64,000 nucleotides of DNA from Nosocomiicoccus massiliensis (GCF_002871345.2 NZ_CP136964.1:992001-1056000); one strand, 5' to 3'. Positions 50,864 to 61,944 are shown, counted from the stretch's first letter. Made by a program: numbers and translations. The notes: generated by a model not told the origin, from the letters alone.

Positions 50864-51565
50864 TTAAACGTCTGTTCTAACTTGTGATGGATCTAATTTG
50901 ATACCAGGACCCATCGTGCTAGAAACTGCAACTGAACGGAAGTAAACACCTTTTGCAGTTGCTGGTTTAGCTTTTACTAAAGCTTCGTGTAAAGCGTTGA
51001 AGTTTTCAACTAATTTATCAGTACCGAATGACACTTTACCAATTGTAGAGTGAACGATACCAGATTTTTCAGCACGGTATTCTACTTTACCAGCTTTGAT
51101 TTCTTCAACTGCTTTTGTAACGTCCATCGTTACTGTACCAGTTTTAGGGTTTGGCATTAAACCTTTAGGTCCTAATACACGACCAAGTTTACCAACTTCC
51201 CCCATCATGTCTGGTGTTGCAACGATTACGTCAAAGTCAAACCAACCACCGTTGATTTTTTCAGCAAGATCTGCTTCTCCTACGTAGTCAGCTCCAGCTG
51301 CTTCTGCCTCTTTCGCTTTTTCACCTTTTGCGAACACTAATACACGTTGTGATTTACCAGTTCCGTTTGGTAATACGATCGCACCACGGATTTGTTGGTC
51401 GTTTTTACGTGTATCAATACCTAGGCGGAAAGCTACGTCTACTGACGCATCAAAGTTTGTTGTGCTTGTTTCTTGTGCAAGCTTAATAGCATCTTCGATT
51501 GAGTATACTGCTTCAGAGTCTACTTTCTTTGAAGCTTCAAGATACTTTTTACTTCTCTTAGCCAT
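50864..51565 (-). CDS. rplA: 50S ribosomal protein L1
   Basis: 233 residues with start [18 protein letters not shown], the [20 protein letters not shown] signature, and the C-terminal [15 protein letters not shown]. Two-domain L1 that binds the L1 stalk of 23S rRNA. Confidence 0.98.
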   Translation of the reverse strand: MAKRSKKYLEASKKVDSEAVYSIEDAIKLAQETSTTNFDASVDVAFRLGIDTRKNDQQIRGAIVLPNGTGKSQRVLVFAKGEKAKEAEAAGADYVGEADLAEKINGGWFDFDVIVATPDMMGEVGKLGRVLGPKGLMPNPKTGTVTMDVTKAVEEIKAGKVEYRAEKSGIVHSTIGKVSFGTDKLVENFNALHEALVKAKPATAKGVYFRSVAVSSTMGPGIKLDPSQVRTDV

Positions 51566-51636
51566 TTATATTCCTCCTTGTGGTTATAGCGGGTGAACCT
51601 CCCACATGTACCAATACTTTTTCTTATAAATAATTA

Positions 51637-52062
51637 TTACTTTTTAACAGTGAAGCCCATGCTGCGTGCAGTACCTTCTACCATGCGCATTGCTGCTTCA
51701 ACGTCTGCTGCGTTTAAGTCTTCCATTTTAAGTTCAGCGATTTCGCGAACTTGTGCTTCAGTTACTTCAGCAACTTTGTTTTTGTTCGGTTCACCAGAAC
51801 CTTTTTCAACTTTAGCCGCTTTTTTAAGAAGAACTGCTGCTGGTGGAGTTTTTGTAATGAAAGTAAATGAACGGTCTTCATATACTGAAATCTCCACTGG
51901 AATTAAAAGACCTGCTTGGTCTTGAGTTTGTGCGTTAAACTCTTTTGTGAATCCCATAATGTTAATACCTGCTTGACCTAATGCTGGTCCAACTGGTGGT
52001 GCAGGAGTTGCTTTACCTGCAGGGATTTGTAATTTAACAACGTTGATAACTTTTTTAGCCAC
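51637..52062 (-). CDS. rplK: 50S ribosomal protein L11
   Basis: 141 residues. N-terminal [25 protein letters not shown] and KEFNAQTQ, and C-terminal [13 protein letters not shown]. Start ATG at 52062 after GAGGAGG. Confidence 0.98.
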   Translation of the reverse strand: MAKKVINVVKLQIPAGKATPAPPVGPALGQAGINIMGFTKEFNAQTQDQAGLLIPVEISVYEDRSFTFITKTPPAAVLLKKAAKVEKGSGEPNKNKVAEVTEAQVREIAELKMEDLNAADVEAAMRMVEGTARSMGFTVKK

Positions 52063-52137
52063 GATGTCAACCTCCTCATTCTCGTGATGTGGTCACAGGA
52101 TGCTAAGATTTCATCCTCCCACTCATATCTTTTTACA

Positions 52138-52170
52138 TAAAAAAGATGGTCGCATTTTTGCAACCATCTC
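52138..52170 (-). terminator. terminator after nusG
   Basis: Minus strand AGATGGTTG / CGACCATCT around CAAAAATG, then six T. Confidence 0.8.
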
Positions 52171-52206
52171 ATATTAACATACTTCACTTGTATTTTCAAT
52201 CTTTAT

Positions 52207-52749
52207 TTAGTCGATTTTTTCGATTTGGTCGTATTCGACTTCAACTGGCGTTTCACGTCCAAATAATTCAACTAATACAGTCAGTTTAAAGTGTTGCTCG
52301 TCGATTTCCTCGATCGTACCGAATTGATTATTAAACGGACCGTCAATAATTTTAACTGATTCTCCGATTTCTACGTCGAAATCTACGATGCGCTCTGACA
52401 TACCCATTTGTCTTAAGATGAAGCGTGCTTCTTCTTTTAATAATGGGTTCGGTTTAATTCCAGCACCTTGAGAACCGACAAATCCAGTTACTCCAGGTGT
52501 GTTACGTACGACGTACCAAGACTCATCTGTCATGATCATCTCAACTAAGACGTAACCTGGGAATGTCTTTTTCATTTGTGTTTTCTTTTTACCATCTTTA
52601 ATAGTCGTTTCCTCTTCTTCTGGTACAACGACACGGAAAATTTGGTCTTGCATGTTCATCGACTCTAAACGTGCAAGTAAGTTTTGATGTACTTTGTTTT
52701 CATAGCCTGAGTAAGTATGAATGGCATACCATTGTTTTTCTTCGGACAT
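52207..52749 (-). CDS. nusG: transcription antitermination/termination factor NusG
   Basis: 180 residues. NGN domain starts KQWYAIHTYSGYENKVHQNLL and includes FPGYVLVEM. The KOW motif is in IGESVKIIDGPFNNQFGTIEEID. ATG 52749 follows GGGAGG. Operon with secE, 14 bp apart. Confidence 0.97.
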   Translation of the reverse strand: MSEEKQWYAIHTYSGYENKVHQNLLARLESMNMQDQIFRVVVPEEEETTIKDGKKKTQMKKTFPGYVLVEMIMTDESWYVVRNTPGVTGFVGSQGAGIKPNPLLKEEARFILRQMGMSERIVDFDVEIGESVKIIDGPFNNQFGTIEEIDEQHFKLTVLVELFGRETPVEVEYDQIEKID

Positions 52750-52763
52750 AATATCCTCCCTCA

Positions 52764-52940
52764 TTACATTGCATCAATTAAATACGTAATACCTATATCA
52801 ATCGCGTAGAAAAAGAATAAGAAGAAGATAACAGTGAAAACAACGATTGACGTATAATTCACTACTTCTTTACCAGTTGGCCAACTTACTTTTTTCATTT
52901 CACTGACGACGTTTGCAAGGAAATTTCTATCGTTATTCAT
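52764..52940 (-). CDS. secE: preprotein translocase subunit SecE
   Basis: 58 residues, the short single-helix SecE of Firmicutes: [24 protein letters not shown] then one transmembrane helix. ATG 52940 after GAGGAGG; an upstream in-frame start at 52955 overlaps this site. Confidence 0.95.
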   Translation of the reverse strand: MNNDRNFLANVVSEMKKVSWPTGKEVVNYTSIVVFTVIFFLFFFYAIDIGITYLIDAM

Positions 52941-52956
52941 GCGACGCCTCCTCATC

Positions 52957-53100
52957 TTATATGGAACTTTTATGAATCGTATGTCGGTTGCATTGTTTAC
53001 AGAACTTTTTCATCGTGAGTCTTGTTCCATCCTTATCGGCAGCTTGTTTAACGTGATAATTACGACTGCCACACTCGCTACATAGTAATGCAACTTTCAT
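52957..53100 (-). CDS. rpmG: 50S ribosomal protein L33
   Basis: 47 residues: [15 protein letters not shown], then [11 protein letters not shown]. Two Cys-x2-Cys pairs make this the zinc-binding form. ATG 53100 follows an AGG-rich site. Position between sigH and secE is the classical one. Short and easily missed. Confidence 0.93.
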   Translation of the reverse strand: MKVALLCSECGSRNYHVKQAADKDGTRLTMKKFCKQCNRHTIHKSSI

Positions 53101-53153
53101 CTCATTACCTCATTTCAATTCTTATATACTATACCGATTAAAGTCTACGTTTG

Positions 53154-53744
53154 TCAATAAACGCCGTGCTGTTTCTCTTTTTTACGAAGGACACGGTACA
53201 ATGTATTTTGAATCGATTTACGATTCGTTTTTAACTTTTCGCTAATTTCATCAAATGTATAATGCTCTCCTAAATATTTTAACACAGCACGCTCGTATTC
53301 TGAAAACGTCTTTTTATCTTGGAGCATATAAGAGTACTGATCTCGGTTTATGATTTGATTGATGCGGTCGTATGTTTCTACTTTGTCACACACGTAGTTT
53401 GACAGCTCGTTGCTTGTCGTTTCTTTACTATTTAATCGATAAAAATACACACTACGCTTTTTTAGTTCTAAATATGCAGATCTTATTGCGTAATTATGAA
53501 AGTCTCCAAGTCTTTTGTCGTATCTAAAGCACGCGTGGAGTAAATACTCCATAATCATCTGTTCTAAGTCTTCTCTTTCATAAGGGTCTCGCGTATGTTT
53601 ATATGTCATTTTACGTACTTTTAAACGAATAGCTTCGTCAATCTTGTCAAAATAATCGAGTTTCCCATTTTTTACGTGTTCGACATATTCATTGAGTTTC
53701 GAATCTTCGTAAATAAATATCAAAAACGAACGAATGTTGTACAT
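53154..53744 (-). CDS. sigH: RNA polymerase sigma-H-like factor
   Basis: 196 residues. Region 2 (DPYEREDLEQMIMEYLLHACFRYDKRLG) and region 4 (FSEYERAVLKYLGEHYTFDEISEKLKTNRKSIQNTLYRVLRK) are clear, with no region 3. In staphylococci the equivalent gene at this locus controls competence genes and prophage integrase. The divergence from B. subtilis SigH is large, as is usual in staphylococci. Confidence 0.85.
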   Translation of the reverse strand: MYNIRSFLIFIYEDSKLNEYVEHVKNGKLDYFDKIDEAIRLKVRKMTYKHTRDPYEREDLEQMIMEYLLHACFRYDKRLGDFHNYAIRSAYLELKKRSVYFYRLNSKETTSNELSNYVCDKVETYDRINQIINRDQYSYMLQDKKTFSEYERAVLKYLGEHYTFDEISEKLKTNRKSIQNTLYRVLRKKEKQHGVY

Positions 53745-53802
53745 GAATACCTCCCGTTTTTGTATATATCATACATACGAAAGTCGCTACTCACAAGTCG
53801 CC

Positions 53803-54327
53803 CTAACGCTTGCCACGTCGCAGTTTTTCAAGTTCTGCTAAAATATCGTCACTAATATTTAATTTTGTCTTAGGCACTTTTTGATTTATTGCTTCAATTT
53901 CGACACTAATATTTTTTTCTGCATGTTTTAAGTCTTCCCACATTTCTCTCGATGGAATTCTGTACGCTCCGTAAGAAAATATCGCGTTTTGCTCTGGTAA
54001 ATCACTCGTTACGACCGTAATTTCCGTTAAGTGTGGATGGAAATACTTATAAACGAAACGTTCGATATATTCATCGGCGGTTTCTTTTTCTTTCGTAAAA
54101 ACGACTTGGACACCGTGATAGTCGTACACCGTCTCTTTTGATTTCACCTCGTACGCATCGAATACACAAATGACGTCGTACTTGGATACGGCTTGATATT
54201 CACTTAATATCGTGAGTAATTCTTCGCGTGCGTATTCTAAACTTAATCGGCCCTCTTCGGTCAGTCGTTTGTTTGCTCCAATCAAATTGTACCCGTCGAC
54301 TAACATAATCTTTTGTCTTCTTTTCAT
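53803..54327 (-). CDS. rae1: NYN-domain ribosome-associated endoribonuclease (YacP/Rae1)
   Basis: 174 residues of the NYN (PIN-like) fold. Acidic active-site residues are in MLVDGYNLIGANK and VVTSDLPEQNAIF. The Bacillus counterpart Rae1 cleaves mRNA in the ribosomal A site. Four bases after rlmB. Confidence 0.87.
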   Translation of the reverse strand: MKRRQKIMLVDGYNLIGANKRLTEEGRLSLEYAREELLTILSEYQAVSKYDVICVFDAYEVKSKETVYDYHGVQVVFTKEKETADEYIERFVYKYFHPHLTEITVVTSDLPEQNAIFSYGAYRIPSREMWEDLKHAEKNISVEIEAINQKVPKTKLNISDDILAELEKLRRGKR

Positions 54328-54331
54328 GACG

Positions 54332-55069
54332 CTACTCTTTTAACGGGTATTGTTTACGGTACACTTCGTACATTAAAATTCCTGCGGATACCGAAGCGTT
54401 TAAGCTTGATATTTTACCGACCATTGGAATCGTCACAGTAAAATCACATTTTTCTAACGTCTTTTTACTAATACCGTCCCCTTCATTTCCGATAATAAGT
54501 ACCGTATTAATGTCTGCCGGGTATTCTCTATAGTCCATCGGCGCATCCATCGTTGTACCGACCGTCCAAAAACCTGCGTCTTTTAGTTTGTCGATCGCTT
54601 GGTTGACGTTTGTTACGCGTACGACTGGGACGTGTTCGACCGCACCAACTGACACGCGTGCGACTGTATCTGTAATTTGTACACTACGTCTATTCGGAAT
54701 AATTACCGCATCAAATCCTGTAGCGTCCGCTGTACGTAATATACTTCCTAAATTATGTGGATCTTCTAAGCCGTCGAGTAAAAGTAGATTGGCTTTCTTT
54801 CCTTCGACGTTTTGAATGAGAGTGTCTAACGGCATATATTTATATGCACTGATAAACGCGATAATACCTTGATGGCGTTCATTCGTAAACGATTCTAATT
54901 TACTTTTAGGAACTGTTTGAACGACGACTTTGTTTTTCTTTGCAAGCTTTAAAATATCGTTAATTTGATGCTTTTCAATACTATCTTGAATTAAAATCTT
55001 GTTTAAATCACGATTACCTTGTAACGCCTCTTTAACTGCATGACGTCCTGCAAGAACGGATTCACTCAT
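54332..55069 (-). CDS. rlmB: 23S rRNA (guanosine-2'-O)-methyltransferase RlmB-like
   Basis: 245 residues of the SPOUT/TrmH family. Motif 2 IIGNEGDGISK and motif 3 IPMVGKISSLNASVSAGILMYEV mark the knotted SAM site. The N-terminal L30e-like substrate-binding domain starts LAGRHAVKEAL. Overlaps mrnC by four bases. Confidence 0.93.
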   Translation of the reverse strand: MSESVLAGRHAVKEALQGNRDLNKILIQDSIEKHQINDILKLAKKNKVVVQTVPKSKLESFTNERHQGIIAFISAYKYMPLDTLIQNVEGKKANLLLLDGLEDPHNLGSILRTADATGFDAVIIPNRRSVQITDTVARVSVGAVEHVPVVRVTNVNQAIDKLKDAGFWTVGTTMDAPMDYREYPADINTVLIIGNEGDGISKKTLEKCDFTVTIPMVGKISSLNASVSAGILMYEVYRKQYPLKE

Positions 55070-55449
55070 AAATACTCACCTCGCACTATAATTTCAAAAA
55101 GCGCATCGAGCCTATCGTACTTTTCGTTTAAATATAAAACTCCAACGAGGGCTTCTAACCCTGTTGCTTCTTGATACTCTTTGCTCGTTGCGCTCTTTGC
55201 TTTCGTATTACTCTTTTTATTTTTTGCACGTCTGACGATTTCTTTTTCTTCATCCGTTAATATATCTTCGAGTGCCTGTAACGCTTTTGACTGACTCGTC
55301 GCCTTTTCAAACGTCGTGCCGAGTTGATGCGCGTCATTTGCTCGAATACGAGGTGACGATTTCACAATATGTTTACGGACATACATACTGTAAACTGCGT
55401 CACCGACGTATGCTTTTGTTAAGTCGTGAATTTCATATAAATTATCCAC
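55066..55449 (-). CDS. mrnC: Mini-ribonuclease III
   Basis: 127 residues, the RNase III catalytic domain without the dsRNA-binding domain. It has the acidic site [16 protein letters not shown] and [12 protein letters not shown]. It matures 23S rRNA ends. Overlaps the 3' end of cysS by 8 bp. Confidence 0.95.
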   Translation of the reverse strand: MDNLYEIHDLTKAYVGDAVYSMYVRKHIVKSSPRIRANDAHQLGTTFEKATSQSKALQALEDILTDEEKEIVRRAKNKKSNTKAKSATSKEYQEATGLEALVGVLYLNEKYDRLDALFEIIVRGEYL

Positions 55450-56836
55450 GGCGGAATTTCACTCCGTCTTTTGTATCTTCTAAAATAATGCCTTTTTCAT
55501 GAAGTGTGTCACGAATTTCATCTGCACGGGCAAAATCTTTCTCTTTACGTGCTGCTTCACGTTCTTCGATTAATGCTTCGATTCGTTCGTCTAATAGTAA
55601 TTCTTCTTGTTCAAGTGTAATACCAAGAACGTTACTATAAGCGTCGTATGCGTTGATATATGCGTCAAGGACGTCTTTGTTCGTTGCGTCACGGCGCATA
55701 TATTTATTTAGGCGCGTCGCAAGTTCGTGCCACGCTGTAATTGCGTTTGCTGTGTTGAAGTCGTCGTCCATCGCTTCTTCAAACGTATTTATATTTTCTT
55801 TGACGAAGTCTAGTTCTTTATCGTCTAATTCTGTACTAATTGCGTGTTCTCTACGTTCTACTGCAGTATTGTATGCTGTTAAAATTCTGTCTAAGCCAGC
55901 AGCTGCTGAGTCGACGAGTTCACGGTTAAAGTTAATTGGTCCACGGTAATGCACGCTTAGCATAAAGAATCGTAAAATGTTCGGATCGAGTTCTTTTAAA
56001 ATATCGTGCACAGTGATAAAGTTCCCGAGTGATTTTGACATCTTTTCGTTGTCGATATTGATGTAGCCGTTATGCATCCAGTAATTTGCGAACGTTTCGT
56101 CTGTGCAAGATTCAGATTGAGCGATTTCGTTTTCGTGGTGCGGGAACGTTAAGTCTTGTCCCCCCGCATGAATATCCATCGTCTTGCCTAAATGTTTTGT
56201 CGCCATTACCGAGCATTCGATATGCCAACCTGGACGTCCTTTACCCCACGGACTATCCCAGCTAATTTCATCTTCTTTTTCGTGTTTCCATAACGCGAAA
56301 TCAAGTGGATCGTCTTTACTTTCACCTTGCTGGATACGCGCACCGACTTTTAAATCGTCGATTGACTGTTTAGATAACTGCCCGTAACCGTCGTATGAAC
56401 GTGTTTTAAAGTATACGTCTCCGTCTCGCTCGTAAGCATGTCCTTTATCGATTAACGTTTCAATGAATGCGATGATGTCGTCCATATGATCCATAACTCT
56501 CGGGTGGACGTCTGCTTTTTTGACGTTTAATGCACCTGTATCTTCAAAGTATGCTGCGATAAATTTGTCTGCGATTTCTGGAACTGTTTGACCTGTTTCT
56601 TTTGACGCATTAATGAGTTTGTCATCAACGTCAGTGAAGTTCGATACGAACGTGACATCGTACCCACGGTATTCTAAGTAGCGACGTACTGTGTCAAATA
56701 CGATTGCTGGACGTGCGTTACCGATGTGGATATAGTTATACACCGTCGGTCCGCAGACGTACATTTTTACTTTACCTTCTTCAATTGGAACAAACTTTTC
56801 TTTTTGACGTGTGAGTGTGTTATATATGTGAACCAT
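55442..56836 (-). CDS. cysS: cysteinyl-tRNA synthetase
   Basis: 464 residues. Zn/active-site segment [20 protein letters not shown] and KMSKS loop [14 protein letters not shown] 56836 (GAGG 6 bp upstream) overlaps the end of cysE, so both genes are under the Cys T-box. Confidence 0.97.
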   Translation of the reverse strand: MVHIYNTLTRQKEKFVPIEEGKVKMYVCGPTVYNYIHIGNARPAIVFDTVRRYLEYRGYDVTFVSNFTDVDDKLINASKETGQTVPEIADKFIAAYFEDTGALNVKKADVHPRVMDHMDDIIAFIETLIDKGHAYERDGDVYFKTRSYDGYGQLSKQSIDDLKVGARIQQGESKDDPLDFALWKHEKEDEISWDSPWGKGRPGWHIECSVMATKHLGKTMDIHAGGQDLTFPHHENEIAQSESCTDETFANYWMHNGYINIDNEKMSKSLGNFITVHDILKELDPNILRFFMLSVHYRGPINFNRELVDSAAAGLDRILTAYNTAVERREHAISTELDDKELDFVKENINTFEEAMDDDFNTANAITAWHELATRLNKYMRRDATNKDVLDAYINAYDAYSNVLGITLEQEELLLDERIEALIEEREAARKEKDFARADEIRDTLHEKGIILEDTKDGVKFRRG

Positions 56837-57473
56837 CTTTAACCTCATTCCTCTCTTTTTCTTTAAATTGAGTGATTTCTTTTTCTAATTCTAAAATTTT
56901 ATTTAATATCGGATCTGGTAAGTTGTTATGGTTAAGCGTGTCTGTTGGTACACGTTTGCCGTGACGTCTAACGATATGTCCTGGAATCCCGACGACTGTT
57001 GAGTACGACGGCACATTTTTTAAGACGACTGAGTTCGCACCAATATTCGTGCCTTCGCCGATGGTTATATTACCAAGCACCTGCGCGCCGGTTGCGACGA
57101 GTACTTTATCTTCAATAGTCGGGTGACGTTTACCCTTTTCTTTACCGGTACCACCGAGCGTGACACCTTGGTATAACGTAACATCGTCTCCAATCGTTGT
57201 CGTTTCACCGATGACAATCCCCATTCCATGGTCGATGAAAAGCCTCCTACCAATCGTCGCGCCAGGGTGAATCTCAATGCCTGTAAAAAATCGAATCGTT
57301 TGCGAAATGATACGCGCGATTAAAAACATCCGGTGCTTATAAAACCAATGAGCAATCAAGTGACCCCAGACAGCGTGCATACCAGAATACGTCAGAAAAA
57401 CCATCGTCCGACTCGTCGCTGCTGGATCAAGTTCAAGCACCATATCAATATCTTCTTTTATTCTTTTAAACAT
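56820..57473 (-). CDS. cysE: serine O-acetyltransferase
   Basis: 217 residues, first step of cysteine synthesis. The left-handed beta-helix repeats include [46 protein letters not shown] 57473 with AAAGGAG; an in-frame start 39 bp upstream lacks one. Two phased arrays and a T-box lie upstream. Confidence 0.96.
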   Translation of the reverse strand: MFKRIKEDIDMVLELDPAATSRTMVFLTYSGMHAVWGHLIAHWFYKHRMFLIARIISQTIRFFTGIEIHPGATIGRRLFIDHGMGIVIGETTTIGDDVTLYQGVTLGGTGKEKGKRHPTIEDKVLVATGAQVLGNITIGEGTNIGANSVVLKNVPSYSTVVGIPGHIVRRHGKRVPTDTLNHNNLPDPILNKILELEKEITQFKEKERNEVKDGSHI

Positions 57474-57584
57474 TGTCTCTCCTTTTGTGAGTGGGGTTTG
57501 GCGTGGGTGCAATCAGGTAAGAGTTGGCGTCTTTTTGAGTTTTTACTCTTATAAGATAGTTATACCCGTTCTCACGATTTTATT

Positions 57585-57752
57585 TAACAAAAATATCGTG
57601 ATTTTGTTAGATATCTGGATTTATTTAACAAATTTCGTTCGCGTGACCCGATTTTTGTTAATTATAATTTTTTATCTAACATATTTCGGGTATTTCATCT
57701 TGTTTTTGTTAATTATCCGGAGATATCTAACAGATTCAGCAAAAATCTGTTA
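57585..57752 (+). repeat. TAACA/TGTTA phased array, copy 11 (168 bp)
   Basis: Standard layout in plus orientation. All eight pentamers are perfect. It lies in the cysE 5' region. Confidence 0.92.
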
Positions 57753-57829
57753 AATAACTACGTAGCCAGTGAGATGAAAGGCACTTTTCGCGCTTAAGGT
57801 GTAACAAAACTCTTTCTCACGATTTTATT

Positions 57830-57997
57830 TAACAAAAATATCGTGATTTTGTTAGATATCTGGATTTATTTAACAAATTTCATTCGCGTGACCCGATTTT
57901 TGTTAATTATAATTTTTTATCTAACATATTTCGGGTATCTCATCTTGTTTTTGTTAATTATCCGGAGATATCTAACAGATTCAGCAAAAATCTGTTA
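57830..57997 (+). repeat. TAACA/TGTTA phased array, copy 12 (168 bp)
   Basis: Almost identical to copy 11 and exactly 245 bp after it. The other tandem pairs have 235 bp, so this gap is longer by one helical turn. All eight pentamers are perfect. Confidence 0.92.
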
Positions 57998-58105
57998 AAT
58001 AAACGGCATTGCTACGCACCAGCGCCCCGCCAACAATCCAATTGCTGAACAAAAACCTGCGCTTTACCTCGCGATTGACAATCCCATTAAACTTTACCGC
58101 CTGTC

Positions 58106-58275
58106 GCAATTAAAAACACCTCTGCCCTAATACGGACAGAGGTGCGTTGCACGGTTCCACTCTGATTTTTATCTTTTATTCACTTTAAAATTTATGCATT
58201 TCTTTAAATAATAGTGTTGCCTTCGCACCGACCAGGCAATCTCTGTTTTCACGTTATTTAAATACTGATAACAAC
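58106..58275 (-). promoter_or_regulatory. Cys T-box leader of cysE-cysS
   Basis: Tandem elements on the minus strand, in order: an AGTA segment, a TTTAAATAA/TTATTTAAA stem, a specifier loop GAAATGCAT with codon TGC (58196-58198) for Cys, the T-box motif GTGGAACCGTG (58153-58163), and a terminator (CACCTCTG / CAGAGGTG, then TTTTT) at 58112-58144. Uncharged tRNA-Cys would favour read-through into cysE. Confidence 0.9.
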
Positions 58276-58281
58276 AAGTGA

Positions 58282-58310
58282 ATTATATAACGATTTTTAG
58301 TTGTTTTCAA
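58282..58310 (-). promoter_or_regulatory. promoter of the cysE T-box transcript
   Basis: Minus strand TTGAAA, 17 bp, TATAAT. The minus-35 box lies 3 bp from the gltX stop codon. Confidence 0.8.
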
Positions 58311-58312
58311 TC

Positions 58313-59773
58313 TTAAAGACTTTGAATGACGTTTTCAATGCGTGCGAGTACTGTCTCTTTACCGAGGAGTTCTAATGCGTTTGGTAATTCTGGTCCTCTC
58401 GTTTCGCCTGTTGTCGCTACGCGAATTGGCATGAATAAGTTTTTACCTTTGATGCCTGTTTCTTTTTGCACTGATTTGATCGCTTTTTTAATGTTGTCTG
58501 CTGTGAAATCTTCTAAGTTTGCGAATGTTGCTTTTAACGCATCCATTAATTCAGGGACTTGTTCACCAGCTAACACTTCTTTTGCCGCTTCATCATACGA
58601 AACGTCTTCTTTAAAGAATTGCTCAGATAACTCGACGATTTCAGCTGCGTAACTCATTTGTGGTTGATATAACTGAACGAGTGATTTTGCCCATTCTAAT
58701 TCTTCTTCTGAAGCGCCTTCTTTTACGCGACCTGCTTCAACTAAGAATGGTAATGCAAGCACAAATACTTTGTCGATATCTTTTTGTTTCATGTACTGGT
58801 TGTTTACCCATTCTAATTTTACTTTGTCAAAGAATGCTGGTGATTTTGATAAACGTTCTTCTGTAAATAATTCAATGAACTCTTCTTTTGTGAATAGCTC
58901 TTCTTCTCCACCTGGTGTCCATCCGAGTAAAGCGATGAAGTTAAATAATGCTTCTGGTAAATAGCCAAGTGCTTCATAGTCTTCGATGAATTGTAAAATA
59001 CCGCTGTCGCGTTTTGATAACTTTTTACGTTCTTCGTTTACGATTAACGTCATATGACCAAATTGTGGTGGCTCTAATCCAAGCGCTTCGTAAACCATTA
59101 ATTGACGTGGTGTGTTTGAAATGTGATCATCTCCACGTAATACGTGTGTGATTGCCATTTCATGGTCATCAATTGCGACGGCAAAGTTGTATGTTGGTGT
59201 ACCGTCTTTTTTAACGATGACCCAGTCTCCAATACCGTTTGAGTCAAAGGATAATTCACCTTTTACCATGTCGTTGAACGTGTATGTTTTATCTTTTGGT
59301 ACGCGAATACGAATCGATGGTTCTCTACCTTCAGCGATAAATGCTTCTTCTTCTTCTTTTGTTAAGTTCGCGTGCTTACCGCTATACATCGGTTGCTTAC
59401 CGTTTTTAAGTTGTATTTCGCGTTCTTCTTCTAACTCTTCTGCTGTCATATAGCAACGATACGCTTTGTCTTCAGCGAGTAGCTTTTCGATATAAGGTTT
59501 ATAAATATGGTTACGTTCAGATTGACGGTATGGCCCATACTGACCCCCGACGTCGACTGACTCATCCCAGTCGAGTCCGAGCCATTTTAAATAATTTAAC
59601 TGTGAAGATTCACCTTCGTCGACGTGACGTGCTTTATCTGTATCTTCAATACGGATGATGAACTCCCCACCGTAGTGACGTGCGAATAGATAGTTAAATA
59701 GTGCACTTCTTGCGTTACCGATATGTAGGTAACCTGTTGGACTTGGGGCATATCTTACTCTTACTTTACTCAT
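58313..59773 (-). CDS. gltX: glutamyl-tRNA synthetase
   Basis: 486 residues. HIGH-type [21 protein letters not shown] at the start and KLSKR in the middle. Non-discriminating enzyme expected in this group. Overlaps ispF by 8 bp. Confidence 0.97.
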   Translation of the reverse strand: MSKVRVRYAPSPTGYLHIGNARSALFNYLFARHYGGEFIIRIEDTDKARHVDEGESSQLNYLKWLGLDWDESVDVGGQYGPYRQSERNHIYKPYIEKLLAEDKAYRCYMTAEELEEEREIQLKNGKQPMYSGKHANLTKEEEEAFIAEGREPSIRIRVPKDKTYTFNDMVKGELSFDSNGIGDWVIVKKDGTPTYNFAVAIDDHEMAITHVLRGDDHISNTPRQLMVYEALGLEPPQFGHMTLIVNEERKKLSKRDSGILQFIEDYEALGYLPEALFNFIALLGWTPGGEEELFTKEEFIELFTEERLSKSPAFFDKVKLEWVNNQYMKQKDIDKVFVLALPFLVEAGRVKEGASEEELEWAKSLVQLYQPQMSYAAEIVELSEQFFKEDVSYDEAAKEVLAGEQVPELMDALKATFANLEDFTADNIKKAIKSVQKETGIKGKNLFMPIRVATTGETRGPELPNALELLGKETVLARIENVIQSL

Positions 59774-60254
59774 TGTTTGCCTTCTTTCTTTTTAATAAAA
59801 TCACCGCTTCACTCGCGATACCTTCTTTTCGACCTAATGCGCCGAGCTTTTCATGTGTTGTTGCTTTTACGTTTACGTTGTCGATCGTTGTGTCGAGTAG
59901 TCGCGCGACGTTTTGTCGAATGTCATCGATATACGGACGAAACTTCGGTGCCTCAGCGATAATTACCGCGTCAACGTTACCGACTTCGTAACCTTTTTCT
60001 GTCATTTTTGACACGACTTCACTTAATAATACTTGTGAATCCATGTCTTTATATTTTGGATCATTGTCCGGGAAAAATTTTCCAATATCACCAAGTGCGA
60101 GTGCACCTAAAATCGAGTCTGCAATCGTATGAAGAAGTACGTCTGCGTCACTATGACCGTCTAATCCTTCTTCATGCTCGATTTCAAGACCACCGATAAT
60201 TAACGGTCGTCCCTTTTTTAACTGATGAACATCATAACCGTGACCGATTCTCAT
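59766..60254 (-). CDS. ispF: 2-C-methyl-D-erythritol 2,4-cyclodiphosphate synthase
   Basis: 162 residues. Metal ligands in GHGYDVHQL, active-site loop [24 protein letters not shown], and [17 protein letters not shown]-pathway enzyme adjacent to ispD. Most staphylococci use mevalonate for isoprenoids, so the pair is informative about lineage. Confidence 0.96.
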   Translation of the reverse strand: MRIGHGYDVHQLKKGRPLIIGGLEIEHEEGLDGHSDADVLLHTIADSILGALALGDIGKFFPDNDPKYKDMDSQVLLSEVVSKMTEKGYEVGNVDAVIIAEAPKFRPYIDDIRQNVARLLDTTIDNVNVKATTHEKLGALGRKEGIASEAVILLKRKKANNE

Positions 60255-60925
60255 CTTTCTCGACTCCTTAATATCGATTCTCCGAGTACTAAATCTTCTA
60301 CCGTCGTAATTTTAATGTTATTATACGACGAATCTACCATAAAAACATCATGTCCATACGCCTCGACCATCATTGCATCATCCGTGACTGCTAAGTCGTT
60401 TTCTCGTGCGTACTCATGTGCATCCATTAATAAATTATAACAAAAAGCTTGTGGCGTGTGCACCTCGAACGTCGTCTCTCGGTTAATTGTTGCTTCAACT
60501 TTTCCGTCGACGACTGTCTTCATCGTGTTTTTTGCTTTGACACCACAAATGACCGCTTCTTTTTCCACGACCGCCGTCTTTAAGCGTGATAAAGTACCCA
60601 TGTCTAAAAATGGGCGTGCAGCGTCATGTACAAATACGTAATCCGCATCGACGTGTAAAAGCGCGTTATATATCGAATGTTGGCGTTCTTTACCGCCGAG
60701 TACGATGCGTTTTACTTTTTTGACGTCTTTTAACTCTTCGTTCAATTCTTCGATGTCTTCTTTTCCAGTTGCGATAATAATTTCTTTACAGTCTGGATCT
60801 TGGTTGAATATGTCGACTGTGCGATGAATGATCGATTGGCCGTCAATTTCGTATTTTATCTTATTAAAGCCAAGTCCCATACGTTTTCCGATCCCTGCTG
60901 CTGGAATCACTGCTGAATACTGCAT
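60251..60925 (-). CDS. ispD: 2-C-methyl-D-erythritol 4-phosphate cytidylyltransferase
   Basis: 224 residues. CTP-binding [16 protein letters not shown], then [15 protein letters not shown], and VHDAARPF in the centre. The MEP-pathway role is supported by ispF next to it. In S. aureus a related gene (tarI-type) serves ribitol metabolism, but here ispF overlaps by 4 bp. Confidence 0.9.
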   Translation of the reverse strand: MQYSAVIPAAGIGKRMGLGFNKIKYEIDGQSIIHRTVDIFNQDPDCKEIIIATGKEDIEELNEELKDVKKVKRIVLGGKERQHSIYNALLHVDADYVFVHDAARPFLDMGTLSRLKTAVVEKEAVICGVKAKNTMKTVVDGKVEATINRETTFEVHTPQAFCYNLLMDAHEYARENDLAVTDDAMMVEAYGHDVFMVDSSYNNIKITTVEDLVLGESILRSRER

Positions 60926-61944
60926 TATTTCTCTCCAAGTTTTGTAAATATTATTCTCCCAGAATGGGTTTGAAGTATCGATGTTACTTCAACGAGTACC
61001 GTTTCGTTAATAAAAGATTCTCCTGAATCTAAAACGACCATCGTGCCGTCGGTTAAGTATCCAACACCTTGGTTGTCTTCTTTACCTGATTTTGTAATTA
61101 AAATCTCGAACGTGTCACCTTGATGGATGTTTAACTGCACCGCCTCAGTTAATTCGTTCACGTTTAATACTGTCACTTTATGGACTTGTGCTACACGATT
61201 TAAATTATAGTCTGTCGTAATAATTGCAGCATTTTCTTCTTTAGCGAGTTCAATGAGCTGCTGGTCCACATCTAACTTATCGTATTTGACCGTTTTTACT
61301 TTAACGGCGTCCGATTGTTTTTGAAGCGCGTTTAAAATGTCGAGACCGTGTTGTCCTTTATCTCGCTTTAAATGATCGGTAGAATCTGCAATTAATTGTA
61401 GTTCGTCTAGCACGAATTGCGGAATAATAATTTCGCCTTCTAAAAATCCGCTTTTTAAAACGTCTAACACACGTCCATCGATAATTGCACTCGTATCGAG
61501 TAGTTTTTTTGTTAAATTTTTAGGTGCTCGGTTAAATAACTCGAGAATCTCTGTCGTCTTTTTTAAGCCGAGTTGATAGCCTAGATAACCGAGGACGACT
61601 GCTGAAATTAGTGGAATGACTTCACGGACAACAGGTATGTCTAACATGTTCGTTAATAACGTAATAAAAACAGTAAACAATAATCCAAGTAGCATACCAA
61701 TTGTCGCAAAGAATATTTCCGTAATGTTTCTAGATAATAATTTTCGCTCTACTTTCTTTAACCCGCGCACAAAATATGGCATCGTCCAAAATGTTAAAGC
61801 TAAAAATAGTACCCCGCCAATCGCACCATAGAAAAATACGTTGTGGATTGCACTTGGTACTGGAAAGTCCGTCGAATGGAAACACCATATTCCGAGTGTG
61901 ACTCCGGTAAGAAAGTAGACGAGTGTTAATAATCCTCTTAACAT
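60925..61944 (-). CDS. yacL: PIN/TRAM-domain membrane protein (YacL)
   Basis: 339 residues. Four N-terminal transmembrane helices (residues 1-130), a PIN nuclease domain with KLLDTSAIIDGRVLDVL and ENAAIITTDYNLNRVA, and a C-terminal TRAM RNA-binding domain (TKSGKEDNQGVGYLTDGTMVV). Membrane-anchored RNase role is inferred. Confidence 0.92.
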   Translation of the reverse strand: MLRGLLTLVYFLTGVTLGIWCFHSTDFPVPSAIHNVFFYGAIGGVLFLALTFWTMPYFVRGLKKVERKLLSRNITEIFFATIGMLLGLLFTVFITLLTNMLDIPVVREVIPLISAVVLGYLGYQLGLKKTTEILELFNRAPKNLTKKLLDTSAIIDGRVLDVLKSGFLEGEIIIPQFVLDELQLIADSTDHLKRDKGQHGLDILNALQKQSDAVKVKTVKYDKLDVDQQLIELAKEENAAIITTDYNLNRVAQVHKVTVLNVNELTEAVQLNIHQGDTFEILITKSGKEDNQGVGYLTDGTMVVLDSGESFINETVLVEVTSILQTHSGRIIFTKLGEK

